From VRUE01 sp036271315 (GTDB lineage: Bacteria; Actinomycetota; Thermoleophilia; Solirubrobacterales; 70-9): 28,687 bases of DNA. The translations under genes were made by a program, and so were the position numbers. Positions 22,016 through 28,687 of the stretch are shown in pieces (position 1 is the stretch's first letter; every line of letters starts with the position of its first letter). The DNA is taken from assembly GCA_036271315.1 (NCBI GenBank), contig DATBAV010000041.1:1-28687 (forward strand), written 5' to 3'. The notes beneath the pieces are model-generated. The model had not been told where the DNA came from and made no database searches. It saw nothing but the letters and a program-made list of their open reading frames with translations.

Positions 22016-24892
22016 CTAGGCCGCGATTGGCTCGCGGCGCTTGCCGCTGCGGCGCTTGGGCTTGGCCGGCTTGACCAGCTCGGCGAGGAAACGGCCGGTG
22101 TAGGAGCCCGCCACCGCAGCAACCTCCTCGGGGGTGCCGGTGGCAACTACCTCTCCCCCCTCTTCACCGCCCTCCGGACCGAGGTCGACCAGGTGGTCGG
22201 CGGTCTTGATCACGTCGAGGTTGTGCTCGATCACGACGACGGTGTTGCCGGCGTCGACGAGGCGTCCGAGCACCTCAAGCAGACGCTGCACGTCGGCGAA
22301 GTGCAGGCCGGTGGTCGGCTCGTCGAGGATGTAGAGGGTATTGCCGGTGGCGACCTTAGAGAGCTCGGTCGCCAGCTTGATTCGCTGGGCCTCGCCGCCG
22401 GAGAGCGTCGTCGCCGCCTGACCGAGGCGGATGTAGTCGAGGCCGACGTCGTGCAGGGTGCGCAGGCGACGGGCGATCTTGGGCACGTTCTCGAAGAAAT
22501 CGACCGCCTCCTCGACCGACATTTCGAGCACGTCACCGATGTTCTTGCCCTTGAAGCGGACCTCGAGCGTCTCGCGGTTGTAGCGCTTGCCGTGGCACTG
22601 CTCGCAGGGGACGTAGACGTCGGGCAGGAAGTGCATCTCGATCTTGATCTGGCCGTCGCCGCGACAGACCTCGCAGCGCCCGCCCTTGACGTTGAAGCTG
22701 AAGCGCCCCGGTTTGTAGCCGCGCGCCCGCGACTCCTGGGTTTGGGCGAAGAGCTGGCGAATGTGGTCGAAGACGCCGGTATAGGTGGCAGGGTTGGAGC
22801 GCGGCGTACGCCCGATCGGCGACTGGTCGATGTTGATGATCTTGTCGATCTGGCTGAGCCCGTCGACGCCGTCATGGGCGCCTGGGCGCAGCTTCGCCTG
22901 ATGCAGGCGATTGGCGACCGAGTGGTGCAGGGTCTCGTTGACCAGGGTCGACTTGCCCGAGCCGGAGACCCCGGTGACGCAGCAGAAGACGCCGAGCGGC
23001 ACGGCGACGTCGATGCCCTTGAGATTGTGTTCGCGGGCGCCGCGAATGCGCAGGGCCCCGGTCGGCTTGCGGCGCTCCTCCGGCACCTCGATCCGGCGCT
23101 TGCCCGAGAGGTACTGGCCGGTGAGGGAGGCCGAGTCCCTGGCGACCTGTTTCGGCGTCCCGGCCGAGATCACGTAACCACCGTGCTCGCCGGCGCCCGG
23201 GCCGAGGTCGACCAGGTGATCGGCAGCCATCATCGTGCCCTCGTCGTGCTCGACCACGATCACCGTGTTGCCGAGGTCGCGCAGGCGGTCGAGGGTGGCG
23301 ATCAGCTTCTCGTTGTCGCGCTGGTGCAAGCCGATCGAGGGCTCGTCGAGCACGTACATCACGCCGACCAGACTGGAGCCGATCTGAGTCGCGAGGCGGA
23401 TCCGCTGCGCCTCGCCACCGGAGAGCGAGCGGGCCGAGCGGCCGAGCGAGAGGTAACCGATGCCGACGTTCTCGAGGAAGGCGAGCCGTTCGGAGATCTC
23501 GCGCACGATCAGCCGCGCGATCGCCTGCTCGGTCTCGGTCATCTCGAGCCCGTTGATCCACTCCGAGGCGCCGCGCGCCGACTTGTCGCTGAATTCGGCG
23601 ATGCTGATCCCGCCGACCTTGACCGCGAGGCTCTCCGGGCGCAGGCGGGCGCCTTTGCAGTCGGGGCACGGCTGCTCGGCCATGTAGCTCTCGATTCGCT
23701 CGCGATTGCTCTCCGAATCGGTCTCTTCGTAGCGCCGCTCGAGGTTGTTGACGATGCCCTCGAAGCGCACTTTGTAAGAGCGACGGCGGCCGAAGCGGTT
23801 GGTGTAGCTGACCTGGTGGCGCTCGGAACCGGTGCCATAGAGGAAGACCTCTTTCTCCAGTTTCTTCAGCTTCGACCAGGGCGTGTCGAGGTCGACTTCA
23901 TAGGCTTCGGCGACCGAGGCGATCAGTCGCTTCCAGTAGGCGGTGATGCCGCGGTTCCAGGGCTGCAGAGCGCCCTCGCCGAGCGAGAGCGTCGGATCGG
24001 GGACGACCAGCTCGGGGTCGATCACGCGCTGGAAACCGAGTCCGTGGCAGCGCTCGCAGGCCCCGTGGGGGGAGTTGAAGGAGAAGATCCGCGGCTCCAG
24101 CTCGGGAATCGAGGTGCCGCAGTTGAGGCAGGCGAACTGCTCGGAGAAGAGCAGCGGCTCGACATCGCCGTCGACTATCTCAACTTCGACCAGGCCGGCG
24201 GCAAGACCCGCAGCAGCCTCGACCGACTCGGAGAGGCGCCGGCGCAGGTCCGTCTTCATCACCAGGCGATCGACGACGACGGCGACATCGTGTTTGTATT
24301 TCTTGTCGAGGACGATGTCCTCGTCGAGCCGCCGCAGCTCGCCGTCGATTTTGACCCGCGAGTAACCCTCGAGCCGCATCTGCTCGAAGAGCTTTCCGTA
24401 CTCGCCTTTGCGCCCGCGCACTACCGGGGCCGTGACCGTGAATTTGGTCCCCTCCTCCAGGGTCATCAAGCGGTCGACGATCTGCTCCTGGGTCTGGCCG
24501 GTGATCTCGGCGCCGCACTCAGGGCAGTGCGGAATGCCGATTCGCGCCCAGAGCAGGCGCAGATAGTCGTGGATCTCGGTCACGGTGCCGACGGTCGAGC
24601 GCGGATTGCGCGAGGTCGTCTTCTGGTCGATCGAGATCGCCGGCGAGAGCCCCTCGATCGAGTCGACGTCGGGCTTCTCCATCAGGCCGAGGAACTGGCG
24701 GGCGTAGGCAGAGAGCGACTCGACGTAGCGTCGCTGCCCCTCGGCGTAGATCGTGTCGAAGGCAAGGCTCGACTTGCCCGAGCCCGAAAGTCCGGTGATC
24801 ACGATCAACGCGTCGCGCGGAAGCTCGACGTCGATGTCCTTGAGGTTGTGCTCTCGCGCCCCGGAGATGACAATGCGATCAGAAACGGCCAC
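22016..24892 (-). CDS. uvrA: Excinuclease ABC subunit A
   Basis: UvrA finds DNA lesions and loads UvrB in nucleotide-excision repair. With the GTG at 24892 the protein has 958 residues, the family norm, starting next to the conserved DRIVISGAREHNLKDID. The first Walker A is GLSGSGKSS (34-42) and the second is GVSGSGKSTLVN. Two LSGGEAQRIRLA/LSGGEAQRIKLA signatures and two Walker B motifs (VLDEPSIGLHQRD, ILDEPTTGLHFAD) are intact. Zinc-binding cysteines are seen in CLNC..CERC and CEVC..CEQC. A longer frame up to 24961 is open but would cross the promoter and SOS box. It is transcribed divergently from the DUF559 gene and is probably SOS-induced and leaderless. Confidence 0.97.
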   Translation of the reverse strand: MAVSDRIVISGAREHNLKDIDVELPRDALIVITGLSGSGKSSLAFDTIYAEGQRRYVESLSAYARQFLGLMEKPDVDSIEGLSPAISIDQKTTSRNPRSTVGTVTEIHDYLRLLWARIGIPHCPECGAEITGQTQEQIVDRLMTLEEGTKFTVTAPVVRGRKGEYGKLFEQMRLEGYSRVKIDGELRRLDEDIVLDKKYKHDVAVVVDRLVMKTDLRRRLSESVEAAAGLAAGLVEVEIVDGDVEPLLFSEQFACLNCGTSIPELEPRIFSFNSPHGACERCHGLGFQRVIDPELVVPDPTLSLGEGALQPWNRGITAYWKRLIASVAEAYEVDLDTPWSKLKKLEKEVFLYGTGSERHQVSYTNRFGRRRSYKVRFEGIVNNLERRYEETDSESNRERIESYMAEQPCPDCKGARLRPESLAVKVGGISIAEFSDKSARGASEWINGLEMTETEQAIARLIVREISERLAFLENVGIGYLSLGRSARSLSGGEAQRIRLATQIGSSLVGVMYVLDEPSIGLHQRDNEKLIATLDRLRDLGNTVIVVEHDEGTMMAADHLVDLGPGAGEHGGYVISAGTPKQVARDSASLTGQYLSGKRRIEVPEERRKPTGALRIRGAREHNLKGIDVAVPLGVFCCVTGVSGSGKSTLVNETLHHSVANRLHQAKLRPGAHDGVDGLSQIDKIINIDQSPIGRTPRSNPATYTGVFDHIRQLFAQTQESRARGYKPGRFSFNVKGGRCEVCRGDGQIKIEMHFLPDVYVPCEQCHGKRYNRETLEVRFKGKNIGDVLEMSVEEAVDFFENVPKIARRLRTLHDVGLDYIRLGQAATTLSGGEAQRIKLATELSKVATGNTLYILDEPTTGLHFADVQRLLEVLGRLVDAGNTVVVIEHNLDVIKTADHLVDLGPEGGEEGGEVVATGTPEEVAAVAGSYTGRFLAELVKPAKPKRRSGKRREPIAA

Positions 24893-24900
24893 TACCGCCG

Positions 24901-24906
24901 ATTCTA
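24901..24906 (-). promoter_or_regulatory. -10 box of uvrA, leaderless-type
   Basis: On the minus strand TAGAAT (5 of 6 to TATAAT) ends 8 nt before the GTG start codon. No ribosome-binding site is present, so transcription probably begins at or next to the start codon. The LexA box lies just upstream, where repressor would block RNA polymerase. Confidence 0.6.
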
Positions 24907-24912
24907 CGCAGA

Positions 24913-24926
24913 CGAACAGATGTTCC
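24913..24926. promoter_or_regulatory. SOS (LexA) box upstream of uvrA
   Basis: CGAACAGATGTTCC matches the Gram-positive LexA/DinR consensus CGAACRNRYGTTYC at all 14 positions. It begins 6 bp upstream of the uvrA -10 box, across the -35/spacer region. The known DNA-damage role of uvrA supports the call. It is also 87 bp from the divergent DUF559 start codon and might affect that gene too. Confidence 0.85.
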
Positions 24927-24990
24927 CCTCCAACCTCCGCAACGTCCGCCCTTTTCTCCAAGCATCTCCCCCCAACGGGGCCGAACTCGC

Positions 24991-25042
24991 TGACCTTGAG
25001 CCTTGTAGGCGATATGCCCTACAAACCTCGAACTCAGCAGGG
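24991..25042. repeat. Palindromic element, copy A, at the DUF559 gene start
   Basis: A degenerate 44-bp inverted repeat: arm 24992-25006 (GACCTTGAGCCTTGT), a 14-bp centre, and arm 25021-25035 (ACAAACCTCGAACTC), with 10 of 15 pairs matching. A perfect 7-bp inner stem, TTGTAGG/CCTACAA, spans 25003-25024. The DUF559 start codon (25014-25016) lies in the centre of this stem-loop. Over about 54 bp it aligns without gaps to copy B at roughly 39 identical positions, including CCTACAAACC and ACTCAGC. Confidence 0.75.
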
Positions 25043-25925
25043 GGTGGCTCGGCTGGCGGAGGAGCAGTATGGGGTGGTCACGAGCCTGCAGCTGCTGGCC
25101 TTGGGTTATTCCAGGGATGCGATGTCGCTTGAGGTTGCCACCGGGCGCCTGCACAGTGTTCACCGCGGGGTCTATGCAGTGGGACATGCCGCCCTCTCAA
25201 GGCGCGGACACTGCTTGGCGGCAGTACTTGCCGGAGGAGCCGATGCCGTACTGAGCCATCGGTCAGCCGCCTGGCTATGGGGCCTGACCAGTCGCTGGGT
25301 GCTCCCAGTCGAAATCACAGCGCCAAGCCCCCGAGCTCATCGGCCTGCGATCTGTGTCCACAGCGCCAAGAACCTCGCTCCGGATGACCGGCGATCAACT
25401 GAAGGCGTTCCCACGACCTCAGTGGCAAGGACGCTGCTCGATTTCGCGACTACGGACTCCCTTTACCTGCGCACAGCGCTGGATCGATGCGAGCGCCTAG
25501 GGATTCTGGATTTGATCGAAATCGACTCGCTGACCGCTCGGAGCGGCGGGTTCCGGGGCGTTGCCCGCCTCCGAGAGGCGCTTGAGATCCACCGCACGCC
25601 GGCTTTCACCCGCTCGGGGCTAGAGCGGCACTTCCTGGCCGTCGTCAAGCGAGCCGGCCTGCCGCGCCCAGAGATGAACCTCTTCGTGGAGGGATATGAG
25701 CTCGATGCCTACTGGCGAGACGCTCGCTTCGCGGTCGAACTCGATACCTACGACTACCACGGCGGCCACGCCGCCTTCGAGCATGACCGCATTCGCCAGG
25801 AGAATCTAAAGCTGGCCGGTATCGAGATGACGCGCATTACCGGCGTGCGCCTCGGACGCGAACCCACTGCGGTCGCCCGACGCCTTCGGCAGCTCCTGGA
25901 GCTGCACCGCCGGCCCCAGCGGTGA
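25014..25925 (+). CDS. DUF559 / AbiEi-like protein with Vsr-type nuclease fold
   Basis: A 303-residue protein. Residues 10-60 resemble the AbiEi/type-IV-antitoxin-like winged-helix N-terminus (VARLAEEQYGVVTSLQLLALG, RLHSVHRGVYAVG). The middle resembles the usual linker region (AVLSHRSAAWLWGL, TSVARTLLDFA). The C-terminus (about 200-295) resembles DUF559, a Vsr/restriction-endonuclease-like fold: SGLERHFL, ELDAYW (D231), VELDTYDYHG (E242, D244), and a late beta-strand MTRITG. The conserved acidic residues are present, so nuclease activity is possible but not shown. The gene stands alone, without an AbiEii-type toxin beside it. It is framed by palindromic copies A and B; its start codon is inside A and its TGA is the first part of B. 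No clear Shine-Dalgarno site is seen. Confidence 0.82.
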   Translation: MPYKPRTQQGVARLAEEQYGVVTSLQLLALGYSRDAMSLEVATGRLHSVHRGVYAVGHAALSRRGHCLAAVLAGGADAVLSHRSAAWLWGLTSRWVLPVEITAPSPRAHRPAICVHSAKNLAPDDRRSTEGVPTTSVARTLLDFATTDSLYLRTALDRCERLGILDLIEIDSLTARSGGFRGVARLREALEIHRTPAFTRSGLERHFLAVVKRAGLPRPEMNLFVEGYELDAYWRDARFAVELDTYDYHGGHAAFEHDRIRQENLKLAGIEMTRITGVRLGREPTAVARRLRQLLELHRRPQR

Positions 25926-25976
25926 GCTTGAGGTTTGTCGCGAAATACGCCTACAAACCCCAAACTCAGCCGAGGG
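25923..25976. repeat. Palindromic element, copy B, at the DUF559 gene end
   Basis: An inverted repeat with arms 25924-25938 (GAGCTTGAGGTTTGT) and 25953-25967 (ACAAACCCCAAACTC) that pair at 13 of 15 positions. The 14-bp centre has an extra GCG/CGC stem around AAATA. The element begins with the DUF559 stop codon and ends 3 bp before the stop of the convergent thioredoxin gene. As RNA it would form a strong hairpin in either direction, so it could also act as a bidirectional terminator, but it has no T-tract. Confidence 0.8.
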
Positions 25977-25978
25977 AG

Positions 25979-26716
25979 TTAGTAGAGGGCAGTGGCTAGG
26001 CGGCGGCGGTAGCGAACGGCCTCTGGGTCGCCGGAATCGAGCTCGCTGAGGATGCCCACCACGGCGCGGCGGAGCTGCTCGCGAGTGTCCTCATCTGCGC
26101 CGGAGAAGTGCTCGATCAGCGCGTCGAGGGCGTCAGTGGTTTCGCCGCGGTCGAGTGCCTCGAAGGCGTCGGCGGCGATTCGGGCCTTGGCGAGGCCGAC
26201 TCGGGCCGCGATTCCCTCCGCGGCGAAATCGCCCTCGTGGCCCTCAACAGCGCTGAGGGCGTCGTCATCCGCCCCGCGCTCGAGTCGCTTGCGGGCAAGC
26301 GCGACGGCGATGTCGGCGCGGCGCGGTTCCAGTTCGGACGCCTCGCGCAGTGAGAGCTCGTCGCCGGCGGCCAGCAGTTCGTCGGCGCGGGACGGGACAA
26401 GCGAGTCGAAGAGCTCTTCGACTTTCGCTTTCGGCACCGCACCGACGAATTCGTTGACGACCTCCCCGTCGCGGAAGGCCTTTACCGCAGGAATGCCCTG
26501 CACGCCGAAGCGCGCAGCCAATGCCTGGTTCGCATCGACGTCGATCTTGGCCAGCAAGACCCGGCCGCCACGACTCGCCTCCGCGGCCTCCAGCACCGGC
26601 CCCAGGGTTCTGCACGGCCCGCACCACTCGGCCCAGAAGTCGACCACGACAGGGGTCTGTCGCGAAAGCTCGATCACATCGCGGTCGAAAGTCGCCTCGC
26701 TGACGTCAACGGCCAT
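25979..26716 (-). CDS. Thioredoxin-TPR protein (YbbN/CnoX-like)
   Basis: A 245-residue protein with an N-terminal thioredoxin fold and a C-terminal helical TPR-like region. The active site is WCGPC (residues 31-35) in VVVDFWAEWCGPCRTLGPVLE, with the cis-Pro loop GIPAVKAFRDGE. Residues about 110-245 contain alanine- and leucine-rich helices typical of the YbbN/CnoX C-terminus. In E. coli this family holds clients for GroEL during oxidative stress; YbbN there has lost one Cys, whereas both are kept here, so disulfide reduction is plausible. The ATG at 26716 starts next to the conserved strand; an upstream in-frame start adds seven unlikely residues. It converges on the DUF559 gene across palindromic copy B. 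Confidence 0.92.
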   Translation of the reverse strand: MAVDVSEATFDRDVIELSRQTPVVVDFWAEWCGPCRTLGPVLEAAEASRGGRVLLAKIDVDANQALAARFGVQGIPAVKAFRDGEVVNEFVGAVPKAKVEELFDSLVPSRADELLAAGDELSLREASELEPRRADIAVALARKRLERGADDDALSAVEGHEGDFAAEGIAARVGLAKARIAADAFEALDRGETTDALDALIEHFSGADEDTREQLRRAVVGILSELDSGDPEAVRYRRRLATALY

Positions 26717-26772
26717 GCGCGCAGGATATGCAGGCACGAACCCCGGCTCACGCCTGGGTTGGTTAAGCGCCC

Positions 26773-26800
26773 TTGCGTATTTCGCAAACCGCGCTAGCGT
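26773..26800 (+). promoter_or_regulatory. Possible promoter of the SnoaL-like gene
   Basis: TTGCGT (26773-26778) and TAGCGT (26795-26800) are 16 bp apart and 36 bp upstream of the start codon. A small inverted repeat, TTGCG-TATTT-CGCAA (26773-26787), covers the -35 and could be an operator. Confidence 0.4.
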
Positions 26801-26835
26801 CGTCTCTGGGCGGGGTCAGCAACCGAGGAGGAAAA

Positions 26836-27213
26836 ATGTCCAATGTCGATGCCGCCCGGGCCAGCTACGAGGCCTTTTCCCGTGGCGACCTGGAAGCCCT
26901 GAAAGAGATGCTGTCCGAGGACGGCATCTGGCTCACCTCCGATGAGCTGCCGCTTGGCGGTGAAACCAGAGGTCGGGACGCGATCCTGGGGAACTTCACC
27001 CAGATCCCCAACTACTGGTCGTCGTTCAGCGTCGAGCCAGAGGAGTTCATCGATGCCGGCGAGTGGGTGGTGGTGAGAGGGACGCAGCGAGCCGGCCACG
27101 ACGGCGACAGCTTCGAGGCGCCCTTCGCGCACCTGATCAAGTTCGCCGACGGCAAGATCGTGCGCGGCGAGTTCTACGCCGACAGCGCCAAGGCCGCCAA
27201 GGTCCTGGCCTGA
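26836..27213 (+). CDS. SnoaL-like / NTF2-fold protein
   Basis: A 125-residue protein of the SnoaL/ketosteroid-isomerase-like NTF2 superfamily. It begins VDAARASYEAFSRGDLEALKEML, the usual first two helices, and continues with a curved sheet (FIDAGEWVVVRGTQRA, FAHLIKFADGKIVRGEFYADSAKA). The ATG at 26836 has a very strong GAGGAGG four nt upstream; an upstream in-frame start has none. Members range from enzymes to stress-related binding proteins, so no reaction can be assigned. It stands alone, divergent from the thioredoxin gene and convergent with uvrB. Confidence 0.88.
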   Translation: MSNVDAARASYEAFSRGDLEALKEMLSEDGIWLTSDELPLGGETRGRDAILGNFTQIPNYWSSFSVEPEEFIDAGEWVVVRGTQRAGHDGDSFEAPFAHLIKFADGKIVRGEFYADSAKAAKVLA

Positions 27214-27218
27214 GGCCC

Positions 27219-27242
27219 GGCGGGGGCCGTCAGGCCCCCGCC
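27219..27242. terminator. Bidirectional hairpin terminator between the SnoaL-like gene and uvrB
   Basis: GGCGGGGGCC and GGCCCCCGCC form a perfect 10-bp GC stem with loop GTCA. It starts 5 bp after the SnoaL-like gene stop. On the minus strand the uvrB stop codon TGA lies in the loop, overlapping it by one stem base, and the last uvrB codons form one arm. There is no T-tract, as is common for actinobacterial terminators. Confidence 0.7.
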
Positions 27243-28687
27243 CGCATCCCGTCGAGGTCGCGGCGCAGCTCCTTGAGCTCGTCCCGGAGCCGCCCCGCCT
27301 CCTCGAAGCGCAGGTCATCGGCGGCGGCGAGCATCTCCTCCTCCAGCGTGACGATCGTGCGCTCGAGCTCGTCCGGATCGGCGAACTCGCCGGCAGGCTT
27401 GCCGCGGCGCTTGCGCGGCGCCCGGTCCTCCATCGCCAGGAACTCGCTCATCTCGGAGATGCCCTTGCGCACGGTCGCCGGCGTGATCCCGTGCTCCTCG
27501 TTGTAGGCGAGCTGGATCGCGCGGCGGCGGTCGGTCTCGCGCATCGCCGCCCGCATTGCGTCGGTCTCCTTGTCGGCGTACATCAGCACCCGTCCGTTGA
27601 CGTTTCGCGCCGCCCGGCCGATCGTCTGCACGAGGCTGGTCTCGCCGCGCAGGAAGCCCTCCTTGTCGGCGTCGAGGATCGCCACCAGCGAGACCTCGGG
27701 CAGGTCGAGCCCCTCGCGCAGCAGGTTGACGCCGACCAGCACGTCGTACTCGCCAAGCCGCAGGTCGCGGATGATCTGAATCCGTTCCAGGGTGTCGATC
27801 TCGGAATGCAGGTAGCGGACCTTGGTCCCGTACTCGAGCAGGTAGTTGGTCAGGTCCTCGGCCATCTTCTTGGTCAGGGTGGTGACCAAGACGCGGTCGC
27901 CGGCCTCGGCAATCCCCTTGATCTCGTTCATCAGATCGTCGATCTGGTTGCGCGTTTCGCGCACCTCGATCTCAGGGTCGATGATCCCGGTCGGGCGGAC
28001 TATCTGCTCGACCGTGCGGGTCGATTCGGCGCGCTCGAAGGGCCCCGGCGTCGCCGAAACCATGACCAGTTGCGGCACCCGTTCGAGGAACTCGTCGAAC
28101 TTGAGCGGCCGGTTGTCGATCGCCGAGGGCAGGCGGAAGCCGAAGTCGATGAGAGTCTGCTTGCGCGAGCGGTCGCCGTGGTACATGCCGCCGATCTGCG
28201 GCACGGTCTGGTGGCTCTCGTCGATGAAGCAGACGAAGTCGTCGGGGAAGTAGTCGATGAGAGTGTGCGGCGGGGTGCCCGGTTCGCGGCCGTCGAGGAT
28301 CCGCGAGTAGTTCTCGATCCCCGAGGTGAAGCCGAGCTCTTTGATCATCTCGAGGTCGTAGGAGGTGCGCTGGCGCAGCCGGTGGGCCTCCAGCTGTTTG
28401 CCTTCGTTCTCAAGTTCGGCGGTCCGCGATTCCAGTTCGGCGCGGATCTCTTCGACCGCGCGCTCCACCGTCTCGTCTTTCGTCACGTAGTGGGAGGCCG
28501 GCCAGACCGAGACGTGGTCGATCACGTCGATCACCTCGCCGGTCAGCGGGTCGAAGTGCTGGACCCCCTCGATCTCGTCGCCGAAGAGCGAGATCCGGTA
28601 CGCCGTCTCGGCGTAGGAGGGCATGATCTCGAGCACCTCGCCGCGGACTCGGAAGGAGCCGCGGCCGAGCACCGCGTCGTTGCGCTG
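27230..28687 (-). CDS. uvrB: Excinuclease ABC subunit B, 5' part cut by window edge
   Basis: UvrB is the helicase-like damage-verification subunit that receives lesions from UvrA and recruits UvrC. 485 residues are visible; about 190 N-terminal residues, including Walker A, lie beyond the right edge. Visible blocks are QRNDAVLGRGSFRVRG at the edge, the Walker B-like FIDESHQT, QTLIDFGFRLPSA, MVSATPGPFE, and helicase motifs V/VI (GVNLLREGLDLPEVSLVAILDADKEGFLR, QTIGRAARN). The C-terminal UVR domain (LEEEMLAAADDLRFEEAGRLRDELKELR) that contacts UvrC is intact. Whether it has an SOS box like uvrA cannot be seen. Confidence 0.97.
   Translation of the reverse strand, partial: QRNDAVLGRGSFRVRGEVLEIMPSYAETAYRISLFGDEIEGVQHFDPLTGEVIDVIDHVSVWPASHYVTKDETVERAVEEIRAELESRTAELENEGKQLEAHRLRQRTSYDLEMIKELGFTSGIENYSRILDGREPGTPPHTLIDYFPDDFVCFIDESHQTVPQIGGMYHGDRSRKQTLIDFGFRLPSAIDNRPLKFDEFLERVPQLVMVSATPGPFERAESTRTVEQIVRPTGIIDPEIEVRETRNQIDDLMNEIKGIAEAGDRVLVTTLTKKMAEDLTNYLLEYGTKVRYLHSEIDTLERIQIIRDLRLGEYDVLVGVNLLREGLDLPEVSLVAILDADKEGFLRGETSLVQTIGRAARNVNGRVLMYADKETDAMRAAMRETDRRRAIQLAYNEEHGITPATVRKGISEMSEFLAMEDRAPRKRRGKPAGEFADPDELERTIVTLEEEMLAAADDLRFEEAGRLRDELKELRRDLDGMRAGA

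Noticed and set aside
22193..25132. 979-codon open frame on the plus strand opposite uvrA
   Set aside because: It is a mirror frame created by the high GC content of uvrA. Its translation is rich in Asp, Val, Arg, Leu and Ala and shows no domain, while the minus strand encodes a complete UvrA.
25014..25925. Complete AbiE toxin-antitoxin pair
   Set aside because: Only an AbiEi-like N-terminus is present, fused to a DUF559-type domain. No AbiEii nucleotidyltransferase gene lies beside it.

Overview
The window is dense, high-GC bacterial chromosome with short intergenic gaps, many 1-4 bp stop/start overlaps, GTG and TTG starts and likely leaderless promoters. A Gram-positive-type SOS box, an RHS/YD-repeat wall protein and a DUF559 protein with an AbiEi-like N-terminus all fit an actinobacterium. 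My best guess is Thermoleophilia/Solirubrobacterales; this is inference from gene content only. No rRNA, tRNA, CRISPR array or transposase was seen, and no gene-free stretch exceeds 300 bases.

Layout. Positions 1-7436 (minus strand) hold a long housekeeping run, read from right to left: an FmdB-type zinc ribbon, family-4 uracil-DNA glycosylase, tsaE, a small secreted protein, tsaB, rimI, tsaD, a glutaredoxin-like protein, rex and a YbdK-type carboxylate-amine ligase. Most junctions are tight. hppA (membrane pyrophosphatase, cut by the left edge) follows with its own likely promoter. The core is the tRNA t6A pathway (TsaB, TsaD, TsaE) joined to redox sensing (Rex, glutaredoxin). Positions 7500-11611 (plus) carry one secreted 1352-residue RHS/YD-repeat protein with foreign-looking codon use and a unique C-terminal tip. 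Positions 11619-13865 (minus) are panC-panD-panB, the pantothenate pathway.

Positions 13971-17110 (minus) form a compact operon: tyrosinase, a separate protein resembling a tyrosinase/hemocyanin C-terminal domain, a 56-residue membrane protein and a phospholipase-D-like protein. A hexapeptide acetyltransferase lies upstream (17186-17764). At 17785-21879 a ROK-family sugar kinase faces a three-gene xylose-type ABC importer (binding lipoprotein, single-domain ATPase, permease).

Positions 22016-28687 hold uvrA (minus) and the 3' two-thirds of uvrB (minus, cut by the right edge). Between them lie a DUF559/AbiEi-like gene (plus), a thioredoxin-TPR protein (minus) and a SnoaL/NTF2-like protein (plus). 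uvrA has a perfect match to the Gram-positive LexA-box consensus beside a likely leaderless promoter.

The most unusual structure is around the DUF559 gene. It is bracketed by two copies of a palindromic element of about 44-54 bp. One copy contains the gene's start codon and the other begins at its stop codon. This looks like a self-contained unit of a nuclease-fold gene and its cognate palindrome, and is the best candidate here for an undescribed system.
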